Of a DNA stretch of 20,015 nt, positions 1 to 9,650 are shown in pieces; within the stretch, counting starts at the first letter, position 1; each line of letters opens with the position of its first letter. Source of the stretch: a virus; IMG/VR virus record IMGVR_UViG_3300006921_000227, positions 1 through 20,015 of that record, one strand, 5' to 3'. The notes under the pieces were generated by a model. That model saw nothing but the letters and a program-made list of their open reading frames with translations, made no database searches and was not told the DNA's origin. The position numbers were made by a program, and so were the translations under genes.

Positions 1-38
1 TCAGGATTATAGTTAGTAGCGCTCCAATCTGTACAACC
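1..38 (-). repeat. Cys-rich repeat start, distant copy at window edge
   Basis: Encodes GCTDWSATNYNP (residues 3204-3215 of the giant protein) and is cut by the window edge before any DDGSC could appear. It lies about 2,740 residues after the four-unit array, so the repeat family is used at least twice in the same protein. Confidence 0.7.
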
Positions 39-3000
39 AAGCTTCACTTCGTAGTCCGCTAGATTGCTTTTACATCTCACTTCGTCGGCTTTACCTCTGT
101 TCCACACAAACTCAACATAACCACCATAGAAAGATGAATCACCACATAAAGCTCCAAGAACGGTGGTAACTGGTATTTGTATTGCTATTCTATTATTGTT
201 GTTTGGATGAGCAGGCTTCAAAGAAGTGTAATCCATCATGTCTTGAGATATCATGCTATATATACTTAACGCATCACCACCAATAGTACCAAAGCTACAT
301 CCAATTTCCCAAGACACTTCAGCGTCTGCTATAGATTCGCCAGAAGGTTGTGTGAAAAAATTCTCATCGAGTTCTATATAAAATGCCATAGTTCCAAGTG
401 TAGGATCAAGCTGTGTTGCTATCGGTGTTCCAGTTGACCAAACAAGAGACGGACAAGAATCTAAAACAGGGCTATAATCACCAATCCAACCTAAACCTTG
501 TAGTGAGAATTCCGCTGTATCTAAATCATCACCCCATTCAACATTTTCTACACCACGTATATAGTTGAACCATTTGTTTTCTTTTTCGATAAACTCAAGT
601 AAACTACCTTCTTGCATATCGGTTTCTATCTTTTCCACAAACCAGCCTGTTTTCATCCACTCATCATAATACACAGCTCCAACGTTAACACCAGAACCAA
701 CACCTGTGCCTTGGTGTAATTGATATTGAGAACCAGGACCCATAGTGTTTCCAATTAAAGCAGCTTGAGATCCTTCGTAACTAATGTTTTGATATCTTTT
801 AACCATAGCAGGATCACCAGGGTGGATAGTTGTTAATTGAGAATAATGACTTACTCCATAGAATTGATTTCTTCTAGAGGTAAACTTTAGCTCTGTATTA
901 TCTTCAACGTTTACCATTGTCCAGTTTTCATCATCCGGATCACCATCCCCATCAACCTCTTTGTAGTTGGCAAGCCTCACCCATCTCGAAGCAGAAGGGA
1001 AAAACCCATGTCTAGGACAAGCAGCGGCAAAATAATCAGGTTCACGACTTGAATCTTTTGCATTAACAACTTGAGTGTAATAAGCATATGTTTCGCAATC
1101 ATAAACACCACTAACAACAGTGCCGTAAGGTATTCCATTACCTTCTACGTTCATACCTATTCTTATTTGCCCATCATAAGGTTGGTCTAATCTAATCCAA
1201 CCATTAACATAAGCAGAGCCCCAACCAGAAGTACCCCATAGTTGACCAGCTGTTTCGCCTGTTTTATCATAATTCCTTGTTATTTCAGTATCTATGTTAT
1301 GTATAAACATTTCACCGCCATATAATGGAAGCTGCGGATAAAGATCTGTGAAAGGAACCCATCTATGATTATTTCTTGATTGCGGATTATCAGAATTAAC
1401 AGAGTGTCTTCTAAAATCCATTCCTGAGTAAGGAACACCCCAGATATCATTAGCTCTTACAAAACTCCAATTGTTAGAAGGGAACGTGTAGTAATAATTT
1501 TTATGACTTAAACCACCTTGTGTTAAAAAGCTTTTAAAACTTTCCCAACCTCTAGCTTTTTCAGAATAACTTACTGTATAATTTAAAGATTCGTAATCAT
1601 CATTATATGTTTCTAATGTTAAATTATAATGACCTTCTCTTTCATTGTAACTACCTAATAACTGTTCAGCGTTTTTCAAATGATCTTTAAACCAATCTTT
1701 CATACCAGCGTCTGATATAGGTGTTATACCGTCTCTTGATAATCTAACCACAACACCTCTAAATTTATCAGTAAAATAACATCTATAAGATTCAGCAGCA
1801 AAAGATTGAGGATCTGTAGATATACCATACTCACCAGTAAAAGGTATTGCTTGTCCTAAAACTCTATTGTTAGCAGTTACATTTGTGTTTCCATCAGCAT
1901 TAAATAAAGCATCTTTTTGAGCTAGTATTTTAAACACTTTATTTTCACAGAATGTAAGCAAGTCTGAATCTCTAGTGTATAACTTTTGTATTGTACCATT
2001 AACAGGATTTAAATCTTTTGTTATTGGTTCTGCTTGTATAAATTGATTTGATCTGTTTATGCCGTTTCTAGAATTATAAATACCAGAGAATATTAAACTA
2101 CTACCTTTTCTTTCTTCTTCGTATTCTTTACCAGCTAAAGGCATAGAAGCTTTAACACCTTTATCTATCGTAACAGCATTGTAATCGTCTCTTATTCTAT
2201 TTGATTCAACACCATTAGAAAAACTATAGCAATTAAAATAAGCTAACGTGTGGTTAAAATTGTGAGAGTTAGTAGTTATTTCGTACTCAAAAGGATTTAT
2301 AACTCTTGTTATTTCGATATTACCAAACTCACCTATTACGTTTACGTCTTCTTGTCCACCGTAAAAAGTACCTTCACCAGGCCATTCTAACTTTATCTTA
2401 TCTCCTAATTGGTAAGGTATTTCTGTTGTTGGAACTGTAGATGTATCTAAAAACGGAGCTCTATCTAACCATAACATATTATTTTGTACACCTAAAACTA
2501 TAGGTACTTGAGAAGAGAAAGTAGATACATATGGTTGTGCCATAGATATCTTCGCTCCAACAGGTATCATTTCTTCACCTCTAAAACCATAATCATACCA
2601 ATTAGCCATTGAATTTTCTCCAGCAGGATTCCATGCGTGAAAATCTAAAGGATCTGGTTGAGCAGCGCCTTGAGCACCTCTATAATCCCACCTATATTTT
2701 TCTAAACTTACAGGGTATGTAGGGCTTGCTGCGTAATAAATGTCTAAACCTACGTCTTCCATAGGTTCTGTTTCCCAAATACCTGGATTGTCACTTGGCG
2801 GTTGCTCTGCGTCTTCACCCTTATAAGGTGTTACAATTTCTATAGTTGTGTGATTCAAACCTCTCTCATGCAAGCCAAATCTCTGTCCAGATAACATAGC
2901 AGCAGGATTACTATCTTGAGTGTAAGGAACAGCGGCTCCAGCAGGAGCTTCCCACCAACTTTCTAAGTTAAACAATGTTACACCACTAGGCGTACCACCA

Positions 3001-6000
3001 ATTTCTTCGTCAGGTTCATATTCACCAATCCACTTACCGTTTGAATTATCCAATGCATTATCAGCCCAATACCTTTTAGCACCACCTTTGACATTACAAA
3101 AACCATCTTGATCAACGTGGTTTTCTATAGGGTGGAAATTACTTTGGCCTTGACTACCAATTTTCTTATCTAAAGTTAACGTTATTCTTTTTCTGTAATT
3201 AGCAGGCCATCCGCCGGTGTGTTCCCAAGCACTTGTGCCGTCTAAAAACATATCAGAGTAAAATGCTCCCACGCCCGCTATTGAACTTCCTGACCTTTCA
3301 TCAGAACCGAACGGAGGCGCTGTATTAGTACCGATACCACCACCACCATCTATAACACCAGTACCATCGTCATATCCCCAAGAACCGTGCTGCGCCTCGT
3401 AATTTAAAACGTCTAAGTGTTCAGCTTGGGTTATTGTGTAAACAATCTGATCTGGATCCTGTTTGAATCTAAACTGCGTACCTGGTGTTTTTAACATTTC
3501 AAACAAGTGATACTCATTATCTTGAGCATACAGCATGTCAAAATTTCTATAGTGCTTTCTTGCATTTCCTATACCCCAATATGATATATCCATTTTACTT
3601 ACATCTCCCTCGTCCCATATACCGTTACCAGAATAATTTTTAGCACCACCAACCTTGTCGATAAACCATCTAAATGTAGAATGTCTAGCTAAAGGCCAAG
3701 CTTTGTCCATTTTGTCTCTACCATACCAAAGATAATACCAATCTTGTCTTAGCTTAACGATTGTATCTGCGTCGTAAGTAGCCTTGTTATTTGTAGAACC
3801 AGATAAACTCCAAATTAAACTTGTATTTTTTGTAAAATCAGATTGATCTCCCCATATAGCTGGTAAGTTGTAAGGATTCGCTCCATATTGCTTTTGAAAC
3901 AATGTAGAGTTAGCACCACCATCACTTAAATCTATAGCAGACGACATATGTCCAGAAGGAAATTCATCATCGTTGTAACCGGTACAAGGATCCGCGAGAG
4001 ACCCACAGGTCCACGGGTTGAAAGAACTAACTATATAAGCAGGCCAAGGTTTTTCATACGAAGTACTTGCGGTTCCAGCATCTGCTATAGCCGCACCAAT
4101 GTTATTGTTTGCCGTGTTTAAGTTACCATCTCTATTCCAAGTGTCAAAAGTTGTTGTAAAGTTAACAAAAGAATCTGATATATGGTCTCGGAAATTAGCA
4201 AGCCAATTGTTAAGATCTGGTCTCATGTATTCTAGATACGTTTGCATCCACCAAGAATCATGCCCACCACCAGTTAGTCTAGCGAAAGCAAGGTTCATAT
4301 CAATACTATTACCAAAAGGCCATAACATTCCTGATTGAGGTGGTCCTTCTAAAGTCCAACTACCACTATTAGCTTTTTTGTAATAAGCTTCACCATGATT
4401 CCCACTCAAACTACTAACCTCATGTCTTGTGTATTGACCTTCAGTTTGGTTAAAAAACTCTTGTGCAACTTGTAAATAGTTTAAGTCTTCACTGTGACCA
4501 ACGTTGTAGTACTTACCTTTTCCAGCTCCCATTGTTCCAACCGCACCACTCATCCAATCTTGAACACCAGGGTGTGCCATACATATATAACCAAGATCTC
4601 TAGCAAACAACACTTGATAAGCGTCTTCTGTTTTTTGCGTTGGTTCTACAATATGTTTTTCTACATCTGGATCACGTAATATCTTTACAAAAAATCTACC
4701 TTCAAATTGAGATTTTTCAACCTTTTCTTGTGTTCTAGCTTCTAAAGATAAATTTCTAGCTAACGATAAACTTCCATCTGGCTCGCAGAAAGCCATATCC
4801 ATACCCATACCTTGATCTACAGTTATTCTAACTAGCTGCTCAGGTTGACCAGGTACCTCTACTTCTTTGTTAACAGATATACCTGCTATAGTGGTAGTCT
4901 CTGTATACATATCTTGTGGCGTACCTATGTAATTTATATTAGCAATATCATACCATTTGGATCTATTTATTTGCTGTGGAGCCATCGAAGAATTATAAGC
5001 ACTAGATTGATTAGGCGACTGTATTATTCTTACTTGAGCATTAGCTCTACTTTCTAGGTTCATTAAACCTGATAATACTGATTGATCAAAGTATTCTGCG
5101 TATATATCTAAGTACAGTCTACCTGGTAAAGGCAATCCAGTTGGCGCAAACATACCAGAGTCCCAATTACCAACCTTTTCTTTATAACCCCAACCAGGAG
5201 GTGGTAACATCATAGGTAAACTACCCCAGTACTTATCTTTTGTTTTTATAAAATTAGGAGCGTCATTTTGAACGTCTAAAACTTTGTATCTTACATCTGT
5301 GTTAACGTACTTGTCTGAATTATGTTCTTTTTTAAGTATTAAAGTTGATCTTTCACTTATTTTATTTCTTTCCGACGATGTAAATGATATCCAAACGCCA
5401 TCATCTTCAGCATCGTACCATCTATCCATTGGAACGTTGTAGTATTCGTTTGCTGTTTCTTTTATATAAAAAGTGTAAGATTCTGCCCAATAAGGAGCGG
5501 GTGTTGTTAATCTAACGTTTAACTTGTTCTGTACGTTTGCGTTTGTTTTAGGTATTTTTATAGAACCAGTTGACGACGTTAATACAGGTGTTTCTCTACC
5601 GTATCTATCTCTATACACAACGCCCATTTGGTACGTACGCATAGATTTTAAAGATTTTATAGCGTTTTTAGGACCTATAAGATTATATGCTTCATCATCT
5701 GGCCAACCACCAGGAGTGTCCCAAGAAAGGTTTTTTGTTTTTAAAGAAACTTCAAATTCAGGTCTTAACTTACCGTCACTCGCTATTCTAGCTTCTAAAT
5801 TATAATTTTCTACATAATTAGCAAATATTAATCTATTAGCGGTTATTTCCATAGCTTTTGCCTTTCTAGGAACGTTATCCCAAGGTCTAAGCATTTGATT
5901 AGAAGGAACAACTTTGTGTATTAATTCTGAATCAACAGTATATTCACCAAAATTATTTCCAGTACCAGGTATGTCCCAAGGTCTATCAACACCAACTGGC

Positions 6001-9000
6001 ATTAAATCATCTCTTTGAAGAGAGTCGATAGTGTAAACAGCAGGCGCGTTAGATTCTTTATATAATATATCTACTTGTACAACATCATGCGGTATGTCTT
6101 TAGGTCTCCAATTTAAAAGTTTTAATGTTCTCAATTGATTAACCATACCCAAGTTATAACCTTTTTTAGGTAGATAATCAAAGTCTCCAGGTATAAATGC
6201 TACTTCAGACCAAGGTGCAAATACAGAGTATTCACCATCTTCATATTTATATCTATAACCAAATCTAGGGAATTTTTTCTCGAATATAGCTGGTTTTTGT
6301 ACTGTTTCAATAGTATAAATCTCAGCTGATGTATAACCAGTTATAGGAAAACCTGCGGTTATACCCATTATTTGACACTGTACAGAGTTGTAGAGAGTGT
6401 CTGGATCTTGAAACGTTCCAACGTATGTTGACGTAGCAGGATCGTATGCTGCCATTTGAATAATCTGAGCTCTACATGTCGCTGTTACTGGAACACCAAA
6501 CACGTTTGTATATTCGTGTCTTATTATTATTTGATAACCAACCTTCCAGTCCATAGCTGAAACTGGATTTTGGATATCTATAGGTATGATAATAGTGTCT
6601 CCTGGTGATTTTAATTCTTTCTGCTCAGTATAAAAAATTGTTTTATCAGACCCATCAGCAGCTGTACCTTGACCAGGATTGGTTACATTGTTAGCAGATG
6701 ATGGCATTAGATCACCAGTAAAATCTACTTCTAATCTCACGTCGTGATGAACTCCAGTCGAGCTATAGTTGTACATTGGATTAATATCAGCTTCTTCTTT
6801 CCAACTGTACATTTGTAGCTTTATAGGTGTTGTTGGTCCTTTTCTAATTATTGTTATGTGCTTTTCTTGTACATACACATAGTTACAAATTTTATGTTGC
6901 TCAACCTCTTCGATAGTTACTGTTGGTCCTCTTCCAATTTCGTTCAATCCACTTATAGGTAGTACTGGTGCTCCTCTTAAAGGACCTCCTGTTGCTGGTA
7001 CACTTATTTGCCAATTAATAGCTTGGTCTACTATTTGCTGAAATGTTATCAGTTTTAAAGGACTCGGGTCGTACAACAAAGGACTGTATAAACCTCTTCC
7101 ACCACCACCACCACCTCTAGGGTTAACACTTGATTGTGCTACTCCAGCACTAAACGGTTGGTCGTCTATTTCTATTGGTGTATCTATACCACCTCCTAAA
7201 CCAGGTGTTCCCGGACCGGTTCCTACTGGAAAATCTGGAGTAAGTACTGGGTCGTCAGCTATAGGATGAGTAATTATTTGACCACAACACGTAGTTGGAG
7301 TTGTTCGGCATTCTGCTTCTGTATTAAATACACCATTCTCATCTTTTTGACACTCGCAATCTTCTTGGTAATTACCACTACAAGAACAGGTAAAAGACGA
7401 CATAATTGATCTTTGCTCAAATTTTTGCATTTCGTTAGATCCACTAGTTAGTCTGTAAGTATATCCGTTTACTAAATTCTCTAGATCTTGCCAAGTACTA
7501 CACGTGTTAACGTGTGGAATTTGTTGCCATGTACCTGTATTTATATCCCAATGATGAAAATTACCATCAAATATAGATTCGTTTTCTAAAAAGTCAACCA
7601 TGTAATCCCACGATAAAATACCATGAGAAACATCTGTAATATTACTTGCGTTTGATTGGTATGGACCACCAGCTCCAAAATCTATACTTAATACATGTAG
7701 ACCCATTGGATTACCGTTAGCATCATTACCAGCACCAGCACCGTAATCATGAGTATTAACACCAGGTTCTGCCTGCCAATTGTATGTGCCTACAAATGTT
7801 GTGTTCCCTGAGAAACTACCTTGAGAACCATTCTGACTCGTAACTCTTTGAGAATCACTTCTTATAATTGTATCGCTAAGTTTAATTAAACCACCTTTTT
7901 GTTTTACTTTGTTACCTATTGGAGAAGGAAACACACATATTCCCATATTCCAATAACTAGGTTGCGGTGGCCAAGCTTGATCTTTAAACCACCAATACTC
8001 GTTTAAATTAAACCCACCAGTTGTACCGTGATAATCTAAAACCGCAAAAGGAACATCACCCCAACGTTGAGATTGGTTAGAACCTAGGAGTTGATATTGA
8101 AATGGATTTGGCCCATCTGGCACAAATGCACCATCACAATCATCAATTTGATATCCAGGTGGAACACAAGACCACTTGTATTCGCAACATGTATTTTGAG
8201 CTCCAGAAGGTGGCCAACTCAAACCTGCGTTAGATACTATTGTTTGTAAATTAGTACCATCACAAGCTTCCCCATAGTTATCAGCCGCTGGATCAAAACA
8301 ACCAAGCCAATCTTCACAACTACCATCATCACAGCAAGCAGCGGGATTGTAGGCTGAAGAGTAAGGATTTGTACACCCACTAATATAACAACACGAACCA
8401 TCATCGCAAGTAGCTAGTGGATCATAACCACCACACGCTCCTACAGATGGGTCTGTACATCCATAAACGCAATATTCACAACTACCGTCATCAACAACCG
8501 CGGTAGGATCGTAGTTTAAAGCCGTTGGATCCATACATCCAACTATAGGACATTCTAATTCATCTTTAAAACATTCTGTTACAGGTTGTCCGTCAACTAT
8601 AAGTTTAGTAGGTATATCAAAGTAAAAATATCTATTAGCGCTTATACCATCGTTTAAAGCATCTCCATTTGGACATGAGCCAGTGGATGTGGTACCACCA
8701 TACTCGTGTAGATTAGTGTTTTTATTACCTCCATAACTTGGATCGTGGCTTGAACCTAGCTTACCTCTTTCTATATTTATTTTTTTTGGCTCTGAGTAGT
8801 CGTCAGTCCAAAATATCATTCCATCAATAATATTTAAACCTGTTATAGCTCTATTAGGACTAAAGTTTAACACTCTATCGCTAGAAAAACGTATATCAGT
8901 ATGCATCAAACAAGCATAAGAAGCGTTTTTCATAATATTTTTACTTAACCTTATTACAGCTTCAGGTCCCCAACCAGTGTCTTCCCAACGTATTGTTTCT

Positions 9001-9647
9001 ATATATACTTCTTCTGGCATTTCACAACCAGCGACGGTTGTTGATTGCATGTTGTGCCAACCTAACACCATTCCAGGTTTTAATTGAAAAGGATTTTTAC
9101 AAACTCTTATCCAGGATTTATTACACTCGTCTCCAACTATATTTGGATCATTATCTTCTTCCCAAACGTTATTTATTCTTGTTTCAACCCTGTAAACATC
9201 TATCATTACAGGTTTCTCCTTCCCGTAAGCACCGTCGTTGTCGTCTTCTGGCAAAGCAGAGGTATCGTATTCTAATATTCGATCCATCCAAACACCAGCG
9301 TCTGGAGCTTCTGTAGCTATAAACCTATACATCATATCTGTTTGCTGATCTATAACAGCAGCTATATGCTTGTTACACAAGGTTCTATCGTCGCCTTTGT
9401 TTTTACTATATCTCCCGTGTAGTAGGTTTTCAACACCACAACAAGGACTATAATAGAAGTTAGGACCAGAGGCAGCTTCTGTTATATTGATATTACTCAA
9501 TATATTTTGAGCAGCACCCACGTCAGATCCCTCTGAAGTAGAAACAGATACATTTAAAGCTTCTCTATAAAGTCCATTACCAATGGTTCTTTCATCGCTG
9601 TCCTTATCCATACGGCCACCGTTGAAAGTACGTTTTAACTCCGGCAT
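1..9647 (-). CDS. Giant nozzle/stabilisation-like virion protein, C-terminus cut by window edge
   Basis: Open frame from ATG at 9645-9647 to the window edge: 3,215 full codons with no stop. It starts 3 bases after the stop of the previous gene, so it is probably translationally coupled. Residues 4-48 (GGRMDKDSDER, REALNVSVSTSEGSDVG) and 278-295 (FWTDDYSEPKKINIER) match my recollection of podovirus stabilisation/nozzle (muzzle) proteins, which form the short-tail channel with beta-propeller blades. Further family-like segments: KHITIIRKG (~925), FPRFGYRYKYEDGEYS (~1125), ANRLIFANY (~1268), YQMGVVYRDRYGRETP (~1338), SFSNGVESNRIRDDY (~2473), LSRDGITPISDAGMKDWF (~2636). Between them lie long, Gly/Asn/Trp/Pro-rich stretches. 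Residues 370-466 hold four Cys-rich repeats, about 840-855 a poly-Gly linker, and 3204-3215 another Cys-rich repeat start. No signal peptide or membrane segment is seen. The coding call is near certain; the nozzle role is inferred from recalled motifs and gene order. The excess length may add receptor-binding domains. Confidence 0.8.
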   Translation of the reverse strand, partial: MPELKRTFNGGRMDKDSDERTIGNGLYREALNVSVSTSEGSDVGAAQNILSNINITEAASGPNFYYSPCCGVENLLHGRYSKNKGDDRTLCNKHIAAVIDQQTDMMYRFIATEAPDAGVWMDRILEYDTSALPEDDNDGAYGKEKPVMIDVYRVETRINNVWEEDNDPNIVGDECNKSWIRVCKNPFQLKPGMVLGWHNMQSTTVAGCEMPEEVYIETIRWEDTGWGPEAVIRLSKNIMKNASYACLMHTDIRFSSDRVLNFSPNRAITGLNIIDGMIFWTDDYSEPKKINIERGKLGSSHDPSYGGNKNTNLHEYGGTTSTGSCPNGDALNDGISANRYFYFDIPTKLIVDGQPVTECFKDELECPIVGCMDPTALNYDPTAVVDDGSCEYCVYGCTDPSVGACGGYDPLATCDDGSCCYISGCTNPYSSAYNPAACCDDGSCEDWLGCFDPAADNYGEACDGTNLQTIVSNAGLSWPPSGAQNTCCEYKWSCVPPGYQIDDCDGAFVPDGPNPFQYQLLGSNQSQRWGDVPFAVLDYHGTTGGFNLNEYWWFKDQAWPPQPSYWNMGICVFPSPIGNKVKQKGGLIKLSDTIIRSDSQRVTSQNGSQGSFSGNTTFVGTYNWQAEPGVNTHDYGAGAGNDANGNPMGLHVLSIDFGAGGPYQSNASNITDVSHGILSWDYMVDFLENESIFDGNFHHWDINTGTWQQIPHVNTCSTWQDLENLVNGYTYRLTSGSNEMQKFEQRSIMSSFTCSCSGNYQEDCECQKDENGVFNTEAECRTTPTTCCGQIITHPIADDPVLTPDFPVGTGPGTPGLGGGIDTPIEIDDQPFSAGVAQSSVNPRGGGGGGRGLYSPLLYDPSPLKLITFQQIVDQAINWQISVPATGGPLRGAPVLPISGLNEIGRGPTVTIEEVEQHKICNYVYVQEKHITIIRKGPTTPIKLQMYSWKEEADINPMYNYSSTGVHHDVRLEVDFTGDLMPSSANNVTNPGQGTAADGSDKTIFYTEQKELKSPGDTIIIPIDIQNPVSAMDWKVGYQIIIRHEYTNVFGVPVTATCRAQIIQMAAYDPATSTYVGTFQDPDTLYNSVQCQIMGITAGFPITGYTSAEIYTIETVQKPAIFEKKFPRFGYRYKYEDGEYSVFAPWSEVAFIPGDFDYLPKKGYNLGMVNQLRTLKLLNWRPKDIPHDVVQVDILYKESNAPAVYTIDSLQRDDLMPVGVDRPWDIPGTGNNFGEYTVDSELIHKVVPSNQMLRPWDNVPRKAKAMEITANRLIFANYVENYNLEARIASDGKLRPEFEVSLKTKNLSWDTPGGWPDDEAYNLIGPKNAIKSLKSMRTYQMGVVYRDRYGRETPVLTSSTGSIKIPKTNANVQNKLNVRLTTPAPYWAESYTFYIKETANEYYNVPMDRWYDAEDDGVWISFTSSERNKISERSTLILKKEHNSDKYVNTDVRYKVLDVQNDAPNFIKTKDKYWGSLPMMLPPPGWGYKEKVGNWDSGMFAPTGLPLPGRLYLDIYAEYFDQSVLSGLMNLESRANAQVRIIQSPNQSSAYNSSMAPQQINRSKWYDIANINYIGTPQDMYTETTTIAGISVNKEVEVPGQPEQLVRITVDQGMGMDMAFCEPDGSLSLARNLSLEARTQEKVEKSQFEGRFFVKILRDPDVEKHIVEPTQKTEDAYQVLFARDLGYICMAHPGVQDWMSGAVGTMGAGKGKYYNVGHSEDLNYLQVAQEFFNQTEGQYTRHEVSSLSGNHGEAYYKKANSGSWTLEGPPQSGMLWPFGNSIDMNLAFARLTGGGHDSWWMQTYLEYMRPDLNNWLANFRDHISDSFVNFTTTFDTWNRDGNLNTANNNIGAAIADAGTASTSYEKPWPAYIVSSFNPWTCGSLADPCTGYNDDEFPSGHMSSAIDLSDGGANSTLFQKQYGANPYNLPAIWGDQSDFTKNTSLIWSLSGSTNNKATYDADTIVKLRQDWYYLWYGRDKMDKAWPLARHSTFRWFIDKVGGAKNYSGNGIWDEGDVSKMDISYWGIGNARKHYRNFDMLYAQDNEYHLFEMLKTPGTQFRFKQDPDQIVYTITQAEHLDVLNYEAQHGSWGYDDGTGVIDGGGGIGTNTAPPFGSDERSGSSIAGVGAFYSDMFLDGTSAWEHTGGWPANYRKRITLTLDKKIGSQGQSNFHPIENHVDQDGFCNVKGGAKRYWADNALDNSNGKWIGEYEPDEEIGGTPSGVTLFNLESWWEAPAGAAVPYTQDSNPAAMLSGQRFGLHERGLNHTTIEIVTPYKGEDAEQPPSDNPGIWETEPMEDVGLDIYYAASPTYPVSLEKYRWDYRGAQGAAQPDPLDFHAWNPAGENSMANWYDYGFRGEEMIPVGAKISMAQPYVSTFSSQVPIVLGVQNNMLWLDRAPFLDTSTVPTTEIPYQLGDKIKLEWPGEGTFYGGQEDVNVIGEFGNIEITRVINPFEYEITTNSHNFNHTLAYFNCYSFSNGVESNRIRDDYNAVTIDKGVKASMPLAGKEYEEERKGSSLIFSGIYNSRNGINRSNQFIQAEPITKDLNPVNGTIQKLYTRDSDLLTFCENKVFKILAQKDALFNADGNTNVTANNRVLGQAIPFTGEYGISTDPQSFAAESYRCYFTDKFRGVVVRLSRDGITPISDAGMKDWFKDHLKNAEQLLGSYNEREGHYNLTLETYNDDYESLNYTVSYSEKARGWESFKSFLTQGGLSHKNYYYTFPSNNWSFVRANDIWGVPYSGMDFRRHSVNSDNPQSRNNHRWVPFTDLYPQLPLYGGEMFIHNIDTEITRNYDKTGETAGQLWGTSGWGSAYVNGWIRLDQPYDGQIRIGMNVEGNGIPYGTVVSGVYDCETYAYYTQVVNAKDSSREPDYFAAACPRHGFFPSASRWVRLANYKEVDGDGDPDDENWTMVNVEDNTELKFTSRRNQFYGVSHYSQLTTIHPGDPAMVKRYQNISYEGSQAALIGNTMGPGSQYQLHQGTGVGSGVNVGAVYYDEWMKTGWFVEKIETDMQEGSLLEFIEKENKWFNYIRGVENVEWGDDLDTAEFSLQGLGWIGDYSPVLDSCPSLVWSTGTPIATQLDPTLGTMAFYIELDENFFTQPSGESIADAEVSWEIGCSFGTIGGDALSIYSMISQDMMDYTSLKPAHPNNNNRIAIQIPVTTVLGALCGDSSFYGGYVEFVWNRGKADEVRCKSNLADYEVKLGCTDWSATNYNP
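7083..7131 (-). repeat. Poly-glycine linker in the giant protein
   Basis: A run of GGN codons (read as ccaccacc on the plus strand) encodes seven consecutive Gly in SVNPRGGGGGGGRGLYSP, about residues 840-855. It looks like a flexible linker near the end of the first large insertion and before the family-like KHITIIRKG segment. Confidence 0.8.
8250..8303 (-). repeat. Cys-rich repeat, unit 4 (decayed)
   Basis: Encodes GCFDPAADNYGEACDGTN, two residues after unit 3. The GC.DPAA.NY half is intact, but the closing DDGSC is reduced to CDG, so this is a partial or decayed last copy. Confidence 0.65.
8310..8378 (-). repeat. Cys-rich repeat, unit 3
   Basis: Encodes 23 residues, GCTNPYSSAYNPAACC followed by DDGSCED, two residues after unit 2. 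It has the same length as unit 1 and two extra Cys in the centre. Confidence 0.8.
8385..8462 (-). repeat. Cys-rich repeat, unit 2 (diverged)
   Basis: Encodes 26 residues starting GCTDPSVGACGGYDP and ending ATCDDGSCCY, three residues after unit 1. It is three residues longer than unit 1 and has three extra Cys. Confidence 0.8.
8472..8540 (-). repeat. Cys-rich GC.DPTA.NY..DDGSC repeat, unit 1
   Basis: Encodes 23 residues (about 370-392 of the giant protein): GCMDPTALNYDP, then TAVVDDGSCEY. This is the most canonical copy of the repeat in the window. The two Cys at both ends probably form a disulfide or bind an ion; that is inference. The repeat type is known to me from marine Bacteroidota surface proteins and from phages; its function is not known to me. 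Confidence 0.85.
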
Positions 9648-9650
9648 ATT

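Noticed and set aside
3940-3965. SGHMSS in the giant protein as a PAP2-phosphatase-like motif
   Set aside because: The other PAP2 motifs are absent and the surrounding sequence is structural and low-complexity.
8250-8540. Cys-rich repeats as calcium-binding thrombospondin type 3 or dockerin repeats
   Set aside because: DDGSC is only superficially like D.D.DG; the paired Cys and the NY.P core do not fit those families.
4099-9316. Several plus-strand open frames of 60-107 codons (for example 4099-4338, 5524-5805, 8993-9316)
   Set aside because: They lie antisense to the continuous giant gene, have compositions with no family resemblance, and have no spacing or operon logic.
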